Part shown: piece by piece, positions 23,713 through 36,389 of the stretch
Layout of the letters: the number at the start of each line of letters is the position of its first letter
How positions within the stretch are numbered: the stretch's first letter is position 1
Position numbers and translations under genes: made by a program
The notes under the pieces: model-generated
What the model was told of the DNA's origin: nothing
What the model saw: the letters and a program-made list of their open reading frames with translations, nothing else
The model's database searches: none
Origin: Paracentrotus lividus
Lineage: Eukaryota > Echinodermata > Echinoidea > Camarodonta > Echinidae
Assembly (NCBI GenBank): GCA_940671915.1
Contig: CALNVZ010003426.1
Location: 39,423,741-39,487,740, forward strand
Length of the DNA stretch: 64,000 bases
Direction of reading: 5' to 3'

Positions 23713-26700
23713 ATGGCAGCTTCCACGGCATCACAATCATTTAGGATGTGGAGTGTTTCTTTACTATTTTTTGCCTCTTTGTCGGCTTTCCTATCAACTG
23801 GTTCCTGCGAAAGAACAATAAAACTTGTACACATGGTAATGAATCTATGTCTGATTATATCATCCTCTTTATATTAATATAATATTTTGTGTTGTAATTT
23901 CTTTTGACTTTATTTTTTTTTTGAAATGTGGATGACAGTGATTTGTGTAGGTCTAACTGTTAGTTCAGATTCTGAACGTTTTATAGGTACACATACCCCC
24001 GAACGTGAACACCCTCACACTAGCACGCGCGCATCGCACACGTGCTGCCTTCCCCACTTGCTGCCTTCCCCAAAAAAACGTTGTCGGGGGGCTAGGTCAA
24101 TATACAAACGGACGCGCGTGTGCGCTATATGTGTACCTGTTATCATATCTCGACGATGGGCCGGGGAGGGGACTATGATTTGTGCTGCATGTGAGTGTGA
24201 CCGAGTTGTGCGTTGTGCAGGGCCAGCGGGTTGCATGGGGTGCGTCCGCGGGCTGCGATGCGCTGGCTGGGCTGAATCGCGATAATGCCAAATGCCTGGA
24301 ATGGCCTTTGCCATTTAGGTAACGATAGCGGCACATACAGCTGCAAACCAACATTAGTCAGCACAAAAAAAGGCTGTCTGTCGCCCTCTTGGTTGCTGAG
24401 GAAACTTCTCAATAATAATTAGCGAAACCAGCTTTAAACCTACCTCAAAATAATTTAAGATAATCTATAGTCTCATTTTGCAATATAACTTCTCCATTAG
24501 ATATTTTTAATTTTGTTGAGTAGAATTTTTAGACCCTTTTTTGGATATGCCACCTTGACTTGGCTGCCAGGCTGGGAGCTGCTCAAGACACTTTTCTGCA
24601 TTGACTTTTCATTGGAAGAAAACTGCTGCAATAAGGTACTTCCCAGTGCAAGGTCAATTTATGATTGACCATGCATAAGTGTAAGTGCGATAGCGGATAT
24701 GGAAAGTGTAGTTTATGATTTATTGGTTTATGACTTTAATCACGATGTACACACCTCTTTTGACTTTTGAGTTTTGTTGCGATAAATGCGAAGAAAAGAC
24801 GACTAATATTTACATTTCATGGTAGAAATAAAGGCCGGCTTTGCTTTCATTTTTTCAGATAAATTTGCCCAACTTCAGTCTGTAAAGCAAAGGCTGTGAT
24901 TTTTTCTAAGTTTGATGATCAACTACTACTAGGAACTCTCTTGTTCATTAGATTATGCTGTTTATGTTGGCTATGATAAAACTGTGCATTTTTTAATCTT
25001 AAAAAAAAAACAAACAAACAAACACCCCATCCCCCCTCCCCCCCCCCAAAAAAAAAATCCATCCTCTCCATTTCTCTTATTGTTATTTGATAGAATTATT
25101 TCTATGGGGAAAAAAAGGTGTTTTCCGTATAAATGGGTTTGCTTCCCATGCAAATTCGAACAACAGGCCACATCTCACTTAATGACACATGCAAATGTGT
25201 TGTATGATGTGCGCCTCATGTTTGGATTAATAGTAAAATGGAACATGGAAGCAAAACGACTCTTCACAAGAAAAGCAAACTTTTTGTATATTTACCAAAT
25301 GATACTTCTAATAAAAGATTTTTTTTTTTTTAAATTTCCCTTTCCATAGTATAGTGCTGCTTCAAGGTATCGCTTCAAGATTACATGCTGTACTAAATTT
25401 TTCATAAATTGCTAAATTACTAATACAAATTTTTATTATTTTCACCAATTTATTTTGTCCTATAGTTATATCGTCATGGTGATAGGTCACCAGCTCGGGG
25501 TTATCCAAATGGGAACTACACAGAAGACACGTGGCCTCTAGGGTTTGGACAGCTTACCAAGGTTTGTTATTATCCAAAATCAATCTTTTAAAAACAATAG
25601 CCTTGGTCACAAAACCTTTTACGAACCGTGCAAATGATTTCCAGACTATTGTGCAAGAACTTATAAGAACTTCTTAAAAAGGCTGTACTAAACCACTGTT
25701 CGCAGACTGCTTGTAAGTTTGAAGATTGGTTGATGGTCTTGTCCAAGATTGTATTAAATATTTGTACAAAACCCCCTTCTGTTAGACGATCATAATTCTG
25801 AATGTTATAAGAACATTGTAAAAAAGTTGTAAGAAAGTAAGCTCCATCTACGCATCTTTAAAACTCCAGAGCTATAGAGATTTGTGTACAAACGCATTGT
25901 TGTATATACGAACATTTGTGACCATTATAGCTTTCATGTACATGTAATGGGTGTTATGTCTTAACAGATTCATGAGAGATTGAAGAGTGGGGGAGGAGAG
26001 GGCTCAAGTTAAATCTAGTCAAAGTGGGTGAGCAGGGATTTGGAGGCTTTCCATGATATTAATATTTACTGCTGTACTGCTTTTTTTGTTCTAGAGATTG
26101 TATGCATTTCAAATTCTGTTTATATCTCCTCTGTTAAGATATAACAGCACATATACTGTATCTTCTTTTTTCTCTCTCTCTACCAGGGAGGCATGGCGCA
26201 ACAATACGAGCTTGGGCAGTGGCTAAGAGAGCGCTATGTGACTGATCTGAAGCTTTTTGATGGCATCTACAGGCCCAAACAGTTCTATGTTCGAAGCACA
26301 GCAAGAGAACGCACTCTGATGTCTGCGCAATCCAACCTGCAAGGTTTCTTTCCATCAGAGTCAGGGGGAAGGGAGACGTCAAGTGGAATGCCTGTATGGT
26401 CGCCTGTGCCAGTGTTCACTGTGGCGCCAGATCGTGATTATGTGAGTAAATCAGTGGTGTTTTCTCCCTGAATTGCAGTGGTGATGTTCCTGTCGTGATA
26501 TTGTGAGCAGACATATAGTTCAAATGGGGACAATTTTTGGGGTGATTTGTAGGATCAGACTAGATTCAATGAATTTTCTTTGTGTCTGCAGTGAACATTC
26601 CTACACTAATGTACACAAACAAACACTTAAATAGGAGTGGGCTATAAATGGGTGATTTTTTGTTTTACCCTGGTAACAGTTTTTTTCTGTTCCATATATC

Positions 26701-29700
26701 TTACCTCAACATAAAATGATAAAATTTTTGACCTTGTGTCCCACAAAAAAGTGTGCAGGGCAAAAATCCAAGATGGCCGCTGTTTTCCTGAAAAATCACA
26801 TTTTCAGCCATAATTTTGCCATTTTGGGGTCTTTTTAGCTGGTTTTGGTGTCTAATCCTATGTATTGGAGGGAGAGCAATCTGTTTATGTAACAAAAAGT
26901 AGTATCAACCCTTCACCTGTACAAAGAACCCTCTATATCCCTGCATTGGGGGCTAAATTAGCCCCGCCCCTCTTGACATTTTTCTTGATAATCTGTCAAT
27001 GCAAAAATATTTCGGACAAAAATATTCTGGACTTTTTCAATTGACATTTCACACACATTTTAAGACCCTACTTGCGAAAATTGGGGGTACGATTGTAGAG
27101 AAATAACACTTTTCATGACCAATCTTTAAAAAAAAAAAAGCGATTTCCAATGCTTTTGTGTGTAAAATGTATTGGTGCAAGTGCATGTACATTGATCTAA
27201 TTTACTAATTTTCCTCCGTTCCACCCTGAGATCTCATCTATTTATGAACTGACTGTGACCAAACTTGGTATGTCCAAATCTCATCATGTATTTTACAAGA
27301 ATACATAGTCAAATTTATGATATCTCTTGTTATTCTGCAATAAAAAACATTCTTTTGACAACATTTGTGGTAAAACCAATATACATTGTACACACATAAG
27401 CATTGGAAACCGGCCTATTTTTTGTGATATTGGTCACAAAAACGTGCTATATCTCTGCAACCCTACCCCTGATTTTGGCGAATAGGGTCTTAAAATGTGT
27501 GTGAGATGTAAAATAAAAAAGTTCTGAAATTTCAGCACAAAATATTTTTGCACTGAAAAGTTATAGCGAAAAAAGTTAAGAGGGGTGGGGCTAATTTAGC
27601 TTCCAATGCAGGGATATTGAGGGTTATTTCTACAGGTGAAGGGTTGATACTACTTCTTGTTGCATAAACAGATAGCCTACCCTCCAATACATAGGATTAG
27701 ACACCAAAACCAGCTAAAAAGACCCAAAAATGGCAAAATTATGGCTAAAAATGTGATTTTTCAGGAAAATGGCGGCCATCTTGGATTTTTGCCCTGCACA
27801 CTTTTTTGTTAGACGCAAGGTAAAAAATTTTGTCATTTCATGTTGAGGTAGGATATATGGAACAGAAAAAAACTGTTACCAGGGAAAAATAACAAAAAAC
27901 ACATTTTTTACCTACTTATAGCCCACTCCTAACTTAAACCATTATTTTTCAGCACAAAGCCTACTGCCAGTATGGGAAAGAATTGAAAAAAAGAAGTGTT
28001 TATTGAAGAAAAGAAGTGTCAAAGTGTCGATGCACAGGTCATGAGATTCCGGACACCGGCACTTATGTCCTTGGACAAGGCATTCTATCTACATTTGCTT
28101 CACTCCACCCAACTGTAAATGGGTACCCGGAGGGATATATTCCATATAGCACCTTTACAATGTATGGCAGCTGGAGTTTAAATCCAATGAACGGAGTAAT
28201 AATACATATATAATGTAAAACACTTTGAGCCTTATGGGAAAAGCTCATTTTTAATAATAGTACTTAGTAATAGTATTATTAAATAACCTTTTAAATTAGA
28301 ATTCTGCCGGTTTGATGAACTTTCTATAAGTCCATTGTGGTTTAATTTACAGATGCTTCACATAGATGCAACAGACTGTGATACTGCTGCCGATTTTGGC
28401 AGATCTGCAGAAAACAGCCCAGCCAAGCAGAAGTATCTAAAGGACAATCAAGATTTCTTTACAAGAGTACAGAAGAAAGCAGGCTTCAGTGATGATGTTG
28501 TCTTTAATAATTTTTCTAGTCTGGCGGATACTTTGATTAGAGAGGTGAGTTGTAGGTTTGAACTCAGTCAGCAATGACTCACTTTCTAGAAGAATTTAAT
28601 CTTCACAGGGAGCTAGCACACTAACTGAGCTTCAAAATAATATGAAACTTGTTATATAAACTTTCTTACTTTGGGACAAATTTACAGAGTAGTGCTGAAA
28701 AATGAGTAACAGCACTACCTTATTGGCTGGCGAGTTAATGACACAAAACCAAAAAACAAAATAAATCAACTATTTGCAAGTCGATTTGCTGTGGCGCATT
28801 GGAGGACTGAAAGTTTGTTATGCTATGGCGGGCCAAATCTGGAAGGGCGGTTTCGGGGATAGGAATGCAAATGTTAGATTAAAATAGCATAGTGCTATTT
28901 ATAATCATGATTACATGTACAATTTGGCTATTCTTTTCTCACCATAGAACTTTATAGGGCAAGTCCAAGCTATTTGTTCCCGAGATGGTGATTTTTCAAC
29001 TTTTCGACCATTTTTGTGTGAAGAGTGTCAGTAAGGTTTTAAACGTACATATAATGTATCATATATCACCACAAAGTGTATGAAATAAACTGAATGCAAA
29101 TGAGGTAAAAACAGTCATTTCAAGGTCATATGACGTCACCAGGCTCATTAATATTCATGAAAAATATGATAAAATGCATTAAAAAAGCTATTTTCATCCA
29201 TTATTTCTAAAGGTTTGTTATAGGAATACAACCAAACAGTACATATTTTCTGTTTCAATATCATCTTGGCTTCCTCTGGTGAAAACATCACAAACCTAGC
29301 ACATCACTTTTCATATTTTTATTCTTAAAGTATTCATGTCTCATTAGTAGTCTCACAAAAGTTACTGAGCTGATGTAAAATAATATAGTTTTATTACTCG
29401 CCCTCCCACCTCAAGTAATGAAAAAAATATTTACTTTTGTACAGTAATGTGTTGTATTATGGTTCTTTTGTTTTATCAGCGGGATTTTTTTACACATGTT
29501 GCTACGCCTTGGCTACACCAAATATTTAATGGAAAATATTTCATGGAATAATTGTCCCATGTGTTACGTGTCCCATGTGTTACATGTCATATTTTATCAA
29601 ACTTGACCTTGCCAGAAAACGTGAGGCTGTATTAACATTAAAATATGTATCTACAAAGTTTATTATATGGTTAAGAGGATGTGACTATGCAAGTTTTTAT

Positions 29701-32700
29701 CTGCTTTTTAAATTCCTAGTATCATGTGAACAAATTCAAAAATTTAAAAACACCATTTTTTTTCTGGTCCCATGTGTTACGAATGAATAAATTATCATCA
29801 ATTAAAAATGAATTGAGTCATTTCAATTATTGTTAATGATTTTGTTGAAGGTTCTTAGTACCTTCAAAAATATACCTAAGGATTGGGATTTCAATTTAAG
29901 ATTATCAAAAAAACCTATTTTTGTCTGTGAATGTCCCGTTTGTTACATTGCAAAATAGCCTGGACTTGCCCTATATTGTGTGCTATTTTTGTGTGTTTTT
30001 GTTTTTGTATCTTGATAGAAAACAGAGGGAAGATATTTACCAGACTGGGTTAATGATGATAGTTACAACAAATTAAAAGCTACACTAGACTTCGCGTTTG
30101 AAGCAGAGTACTCCAACATGACGACAAATGAGAAGAAAATTAATTCAGGTAAGAATTGTTGACCTTTTGGCTGAAAACCACCAACAGGTTTTATGTTTTT
30201 TTTCTGTTGACCCCCCTCCGGACCTCAGCCATGGAGTGACCCAAAGTCCTGAAACTTGGCTGATGGTTAGGGCCATTACATCTTATGAATAATCACACAA
30301 TGTTTTAAAAGCATGTGATAGATTATATGCTGGAAAGTTTTATGGCATGTATCCAGGGGGGTAGTGGAGGGAGCAGATTCCACCTGCCCCTTACTCATAG
30401 TGTGTACTTTTGTATGTTAATTTCAAATTATTATACCTCAATTCTTAGTTTTTAATTTGGTCCGGTGGGCTTGGTGATTTCTAGCTATTTTGAAGATGGT
30501 GAAATGAAACCTTTTCTTCTTCTTCCAACAGTCAAGTTATTAATGGTTTAATAAATGGTTTTAATTAGGGCTACGTACTTAACTTTCATATCTTTATGGT
30601 TATCGTTTTCTAGGAGTTCTTTTAGCAGAGATGGTTTCAAATATGAAGGCTCATTTAAAGAAAACCAATAATGACAGCAGGATATTTATGTACTCAGGGG
30701 TAAGTGACTTCTTCTTCCTTTTCCCCCTCCTTCCCTCTCCCCTTCTCCTCCTCCCCTCCCCTCCTCCCCTCCCCCTCTCCTTCCCTCTCCTTCCCTCTCT
30801 CCTTCCATGAACCTTGAAGAAGTACTCTCCCAAAAAAAGGGTAGACGCTGTCCTGGAGAGGGTTGTACTGTGTCCTTCTCTCTCGCTCTTTCCTTCCCTT
30901 GCTCCCCTTCCCCCATTTCTCAACGAATTAAAACATGGCCAAACGTCAAAGTCTGTATAGATCATTCTGATCCAAAAAATCACACAAATTAGAGACTAGC
31001 AGAAAATGTTCATAGAAATAATTTATTGTGATAACCTTTGCATAAATACAAATATGGAGATTTCAAGCACATTTACACCTAGGCTTATATTGATGAAAGT
31101 ATTTGAAGAGCTTGCAAGCAAAAGAGACTAAACCCACTTTTATAACTTCAGAGGAAATGGCATTTGTTTACCCAATTTTGTACACACGTCTATGGAAAAG
31201 GGAAATTACAAAATGCATTTTCTTACAGTTGCAATCAACAATTCAGAAAATCCTTTTTTTCAAAGATGGGTACGTACCTGACCAATGGCCTGATATCAAT
31301 AACTCAATTTTTATCAAAAGTGGATAAATAGTCCCTTTTGCTTGCAAGCTCTTCATTTGTCAAATTAAATTTTATTGAATCTTGGTTTTTTTTTTACCCC
31401 AGCATGATACCGATGTTGCGCCCTTCCTTGCAACATTTGATGTGTATAATAACGTCATACCTCCTACTGCCTCCTGTATCATGGTAGAACTGTACAGAGA
31501 AGATGATGGGTGAGTTTTCTCTTTGATAATATCACTTGGTCTAATTTGTGTATTAACGGTTCTTTATTTGCAATGCATGGAGGGACAGAAGTCTGGTCAA
31601 TTGCCTGATTTCAGTGCTCACCGCTGTGCGACAATGTTATGAACCAAAGTTAACAATTTTATTTTCACCTTTGTCCTACCATTTATTAAAGAATCCTTAA
31701 TTACGATTTTATATGTTGTATAAAAATAGTCGTACTGTAAACTGATCCTCACAACTATTACCGAAATTTTCATAGCGTTTACAACACCCTCGCATGCAAT
31801 TATGAGCTGATTTGACTAGAATTTCGTCCCATCATGCATTGCAAATTAAGAATGGTAAATATAATTTTCATTTTGTCTACACCAAGCTTATCTAATATAC
31901 ATAATTGGACTAGCTGTGATTAGTTTGTCCAGGTATCATTATTTTCAATGATCATTTAGGCTAAATTAGAATAGCCACTCGGTCTAATAAACATTTTGTG
32001 CAATGCTCATTTAGTCTTATTCCAATTTGGTCTGAGAATGCAAGTTGTTACTCAATCAATTTGTCTATTTGCCCCTTATGGTGATCCTCAGATTAACCTT
32101 CATAGTACCCAGACTGCAGCTCTACTGCTCGGCTGTTACTCTTCCCATAGATGGAGAAGATTTTTTTTTAAAGGTGGATCACTGTTTGATCCTCAATTTG
32201 GCACCAATCATATATTTATTTCACTCCTATACATATCTATAAATCTTTAATGAAATAGAATTGCTATTTTTTGTGTGAAATTAATGAAATACCTTTTTTC
32301 TGCATTAATTGATTTTTGAGACGTCAATGATTATATTCATTGGAACTGTTATACATGTAATTCAAGAAACATTCAATGTGTCTCACCAGAATTAAATTCT
32401 CTATTGTCGGTGTATTTTGGTCTTTCTGTTGATCTGTAATGTCTAGTCCATAACATTCTGGTTTCTACGAAAATGCCAAAGTGTTTATACTAAAAGGAGA
32501 CATTTACACTTAAAGTTTTTCAACTTTCCCTCTTATTCAAGTTCACACACAGTGCAGTTATTATTCAGAAATGACACTTCAAGGCCACCGTACCCGCTCA
32601 AGTTCTTAGAATGCAGTGAAAGGTGTCCAGTTGAAAACTTTTTCCACATCGCGTCGCCATTCGTTGCCGATGACATCGATGACCTGTGTAGAAGGAAACC

Positions 32701-34455
32701 GCCATCGATACCTCTTCATGTCGAATGGAATATAGGTGGGTTCAATGAACTTTCATGGGAAATGAAAATATCACAATGCTAATAAAAAAGAGTAATTATG
32801 GATTGGGTAAATTAGACCAGGCATGCATCCCATGTATGCCTTTTTTTCATCAGAAATGATCAGGATGTACTTTTTTTTTCAAGAATTAATTCATTAAAAA
32901 AAATGTTATTCCTCTTTCAATCTTTTCATATTTACTATAATATTATAATTTAGGGGAGAGTGGGGTTAGTTGGAACACGGGGTTAGTTGAAACATTGTAA
33001 TTTTCTTTAACGGCTATTAATATATTTATGCAAATCTACCCTCAGGTTGTTGCTATTAGCAACTGCCATCCACCACATTTTAGACAGCACACATACTTCA
33101 AGCCTCATGAAGTTAGAAAACAATGTTTGTTTTTTCACCTTCTGAGTAAATTTTGTCACTTTTATGAATGTTTTATTATCTCAGAGAAGATCATAAATTA
33201 AGTTGGCCAGTTTTTTAGTATAACTAATAGTTATACCAAGCTACAAAACAAGGTTAAATATATGGCATATCGTTGTCCCTCTTTTGTGCTGGTAGCTTAC
33301 AAATGTCAAATGGGCCTCTGGGGTTAGTTGGAACATTTTGAACGGGGTTAGTTGGAACATGTACTAAGTAAATAGGTTTCAACTGAATAAAAAAAAAAAA
33401 ATCATATAATTTAGTGAAGTGTTCCGAAATATTCCTATATATGTATATAAGTGCACATTGGACAATTTTATTTTGGTTTAAACAAAATATATTGCAGAAT
33501 GCTACTTCACAGGACTTCAGATTATCTGTATGTGAGTGGATGCTATCAAGTGTAATAAAACGTGAAGTAAAAAAAAAAATGAACACCAATCTTTAATATT
33601 TTAATTGAGATCAATAAAAGCAAGTTAGGTGAACCCATGCAATAATGTTGTAGGTAGTTAAAATATAATTCTAAAGATACCATGCACAATGTTTCAACTT
33701 ACCCCATACCATGTTCCAACTAACCCCGTGTGTGGGGTTAGTTGGAACACTTGACATGGTCTTGTTGAAGATGAATTTTTTCCGGAACCATCACTAACTT
33801 TCAGAATTTTATGGAGTACATTTGTAGGATACAGATATACACTCAAGCTGATTGTTTATTGTTTCTTGAAATAAATCCGCTTTTGTTTTACGGCCTTTTT
33901 TGTGAAAAATGTTCCAACTAACCCCGCTCTCCCCTACATATCTACAACAAATAGCAATTGGATCAATTTTTACATTACTACATCGTAATGTATACAACAA
34001 CATTAAATTGAAAAAGAAGGAGACTGACTGAAAAGCAGAGATTGTAGAGTGAAGGACCCCTTTAAAATTACATACTATAATAATGAATTATGACTAAACT
34101 ATTTAAAATAAACAGCAATAATAATTGATTCAGTAATGACACATCATTTTTATTTTCATTTTTGTTTTCAGTTAATTGTCATTCATAAACTGCCTGGGCT
34201 AATCTATACCGTGATGATTCACCATTTTTCTCCCTCAAAATTTACTTTATATATTTTGTTTCAGGAGCGTTACTAGCAGCCAGCAGCCTGTTATTAGCGG
34301 GTCTCATCCCTCTCATAGTGTGTGTTGTGCTTGCATGTGGCGTCAGTGGGCGTCGCCGAATCCAAACCTCAAAACAACGCCTGGAACCAATCAATTTCCA
34401 CCTCTTAGGCGGTCCTAACAGTGAATCTGAAGATGAGAGTGTATTTGACACATGA
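23713..34455 (+). CDS. ACP2: Lysosomal-type histidine acid phosphatase, membrane anchored (ACP2/ACP3-like)
   Basis: Histidine acid phosphatases hydrolyse phosphomonoesters at low pH through a phosphohistidine intermediate. Nine exons: 23713-23835, 25466-25561, 26187-26441, 28353-28544, 30019-30148, 30614-30699, 31403-31509, 32542-32735, 34265-34455. Phases match at all joins and the product is 457 residues (human ACP2 is 423). Signal peptide at about 1-33; LYRHGDRSP at 42-50 with nucleophile His45 and Arg44/Arg48; a second-arginine block [24 protein letters not shown] with proton donor His295-Asp296. Sequons NYT, NFS, NMT, NDS and NDT fit a glycosylated lumenal domain. A transmembrane helix at about 395-418 ([20 protein letters not shown]) is followed by a basic stop-transfer GRRR and a 35-residue tail. 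ACP2 and ACP3 split within vertebrates, so the symbol denotes the family. The ATG at 23713 is chosen because it opens the signal peptide. Confidence 0.88.
23836..25465. other. Acid phosphatase intron 1 with a GC-rich, CpG-bearing patch
   Basis: About 24000-24290 is far richer in G, C and CpG than its surroundings (for example CACGCGCGCATCGCACACG). It has overlapping open frames on both strands, none recognisable. It could be an old mobile-element fragment or a regulatory CpG patch. The rest is AT-rich with A and C runs near 25000-25060. Confidence 0.35.
25466..26441 (+). CDS. ACP2: Acid phosphatase exons 2-3: nucleophile and substrate-binding blocks
   Basis: Exon 25466-25561 encodes [19 protein letters not shown] and ends GFGQLTK; exon 26187-26441 continues with [17 protein letters not shown]. 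These are the family's signature 1 and the adjoining GxxQ/LG helix. The donor after exon 2 is GTTTGT, weaker than its neighbours. Exon 3 closes on FTVAPDRDY, typical of prostatic/lysosomal-type enzymes. Confidence 0.88.
26632..27931. mobile_element. 1.3-kb palindromic foldback element in acid phosphatase intron 3
   Basis: The outer ends TAGGAGTGGGCTATAA and complement pair, and the two arms of about 630 bp remain highly complementary. One stretch reads CAAGATGGCCGC on the left against GCGGCCATCTTG on the right; another reads GGGGGCTAAATTAGCCCC against GGGGCTAATTTAGC. Centre near 27280. TA at both borders fits Tc1/mariner-type mobilisation. No protein coding sequence. Confidence 0.82.
28020..28285 (+). 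mobile_element. SINE-like element, 3' part
   Basis: Contains the recurring invertebrate SINE phrases GACACCGGCACTTATGTCCT, CACTCCACCCAACTGTAAAT, GGGTACCCGG and a tail-like AAACACTTTGAGC..., ending in AATAATAGTA-type A/T-rich sequence. A related copy of the 3' half lies at 56160-56300. No clear A and B boxes were defined, so only a partial element is claimed. It sits about 70 bp upstream of acid phosphatase exon 4. Confidence 0.55.
28953..29975. mobile_element. 1.0-kb non-autonomous DNA transposon, TATAGGGCAAGTCC ends
   Basis: Inverted ends TATAGGGCAAGTCCAAGCTA and (complement) TATAGGGCAAGTCCAGGCTA bound the block. A short phrase, TCCCATGTGTTAC, occurs near 29555, 29571 and 29769, and a variant (TCCCGTTTGTTAC) is next to the right end. 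There is no transposase. It occupies most of acid phosphatase intron 4. Confidence 0.75.
31104..31355. mobile_element. 252-bp MITE, GAAGAGCTTG family (copy 1)
   Basis: Ends are complementary over about 30 bp (GAAGAGCTTGCAAGCAAAAG). The right half also matches the left half of the element at 61409-61661, so this is one family with two copies in the window. It lies in acid phosphatase intron 6. Confidence 0.8.
32953..33934. mobile_element. 982-bp Tc1/mariner-type non-autonomous transposon, GGGGAGAGTGGGGTTAG ends
   Basis: Terminal inverted repeats of about 25 bp start GGGGAGAGTGGGGTTAGTTG and are flanked by TA on both sides (32951-32952, 33935-33936). The phrase GGGGTTAGTTGGAACA, part of the ends, recurs inside near 32980, 33320, 33344 and 33734 and as its complement near 33714. 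No transposase frame. It lies in acid phosphatase intron 8. Confidence 0.82.
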
Positions 34456-35862
34456 CAGCAGGTTGAAATGTAGACTAGGTCCATATTATAGTTCTAAAAA
34501 GTTTTTAAAAATAATTTCTTTAGTTATTTATCAATGCTGAATATGGAACCATGGAGTTAATACTCGTAACGATACTGATATTTGTAGTCATATTATGCAT
34601 TAAATATAGACCCAGCACATTTTCTCTCTAAAAATTAGGAATAACTGCAGCAAATTTCTTTACATTTAGCATCAGGGCATTTCTTGCCAGAACGACACTT
34701 GGTACTCGTATTATGATGACAGGATATGAGCTAAGCCAAATACACCTTTTAATATACTGAATATAAAAGTTTGAACACTTTTTAATGAGGCTCAAAGAAA
34801 CTCCTTATTATAAAAAAATCTTGCTGTACCGTGTTCATTAAATGAAATTGGGCTGTACTAGTGTACAATCTACAGAAAATGAATACTTTGGTCACTATTC
34901 CCTTTCAAAGGTACCTCAGGATACATGCATGTATGGTTCTGTCGTTGCAGTGCATAATGTGACAGAATTCTAGTATAGTCTGTTGATTGCAGCGACCACT
35001 GCTGTGCACTAATTTTGTGAGCACAATCTATACACAAATATTTTCTTATCAAAAATAGAACTTTTTGATTTAATAAAAAAGATCTTTAAACTGATCCATA
35101 CAACCAGTGAGATACAACGAACACAAACAAGTGAATTTCTTACAACAACATGATCGCAAGCAGCGATCAGCTGATTGTACGAGATTTATGTCCCATCATG
35201 GATTGCGATGCAAGAACCATAAATGTGCGTATACACTTGGGACGTAGCAATGCTATGTATTCAATTATGAATTAAATATCAGTTATCCCTAAATTAAGAA
35301 CAAGGGGAACAAAGTCCTGACAAGGAGCCCGATAAGTAAAGATTATCACATTCCTTTAATTTTTATTACAATGAAACTGTAAAATGAAGCTGAAATTACA
35401 TCAGATATCCTTGTTTTCCGTATTTGGCCTCAGGCTTACATAGAACTGCCAGTCGCTTGGAATATTTCATCTTGCATATATTGATTTACCTTACCGTACA
35501 TTTAAAATGTTACTGTAAAATATTATGCTCTAGAAAAAGGTGCTGCAGGTTGTCTCACTTTGTCGAAAATGTTATGTGTAATTGTTTACCTGCAAAAATT
35601 GATTGAAATTAATTGTTTAAAGGGGAATGTAATAATATACGGAAATAGTATTTTTGAAATATTTTCTTCAAGAAAAGCAAGGTACTGTACAAGATGTACA
35701 AGTATTTACTGTAAGTACCCTAAATATATTTTTGTTGTTTTAGGGGTCAGTGGTGAAATATTTACTTTACATGTAAAGGGGTTTCTACTTCTATACGAAC
35801 TTAATTATATGTACATTGATTGTTTTGCTATTTCATATTTTTCTCAAAGGGTCATCACATTA
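34456..35862. other. Acid phosphatase 3' flank, probable 3' UTR
   Basis: AT-rich with no coding signal. AATAAA-like words occur (for example near 35072) but I cannot choose the real polyadenylation site. Confidence 0.4.
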
Positions 35863-36389
35863 TACAGTGTGTCCCAAATAAAAGTAAACTCCACTTTCGG
35901 ACCCTCGTATTAAAATTGTATAATTATGTGTCATCAATTTTTTATTTATGTTTAACTCATATTCTATCCAGTGATACCAAAATTATACCTGTACTGTCAT
36001 GGATGACTGAGCACTCAAGTCTGTAAAAACTTTGGTAAAAAAACTGTTTGTGCCAAGTTTTCTCAGATGCAGCCCTGGCTTTCTAATCATTCATTGTTTG
36101 TTTGAGGTCAGCCTTCCTGAGTCCATTCATTAGGGACAAAGGATTACTTGGACTATTGAAATCCAAGGGCTGCTTTTTGACCAAACTTGGTACAGGGCGT
36201 TTTTTATGCTTGTTTTTTTTTTAAAGACCAACTGCTTCTTAATTTATTACAACACAGGTATAAGTTTGGTATCTTTTAATAGAATGTGAGTTACTCTTCA
36301 TCATGCAATAAATTTAAAGTTCACACAAATGATAAAATTTTAATAAGAGGCTCTCAAAGTTGGGTTTACTTTTTCTGGGATGTACTGTA
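35863..36389. mobile_element. 527-bp mariner-like MITE, TACAGTGTGTCCCAAAT end
   Basis: The left end TACAGTGTGTCCCAAATAAA and the complement of the right end (TACAGTACATCCCAGAAAAA) form imperfect inverted repeats, both then running into AGTAAAC. TACAGxxTGTCCC starts are typical of mariner-type elements. Non-coding. Confidence 0.7.

Noticed and set aside
24015-24412. Overlapping frames in the GC-rich patch of acid phosphatase intron 1
   Set aside because: Several frames are open on both strands at once with no domain, as expected from composition.
30651-30983. Minus-strand frame rich in R, G and E
   Set aside because: It translates a CCCTCTCC polypyrimidine tract just after acid phosphatase exon 6.
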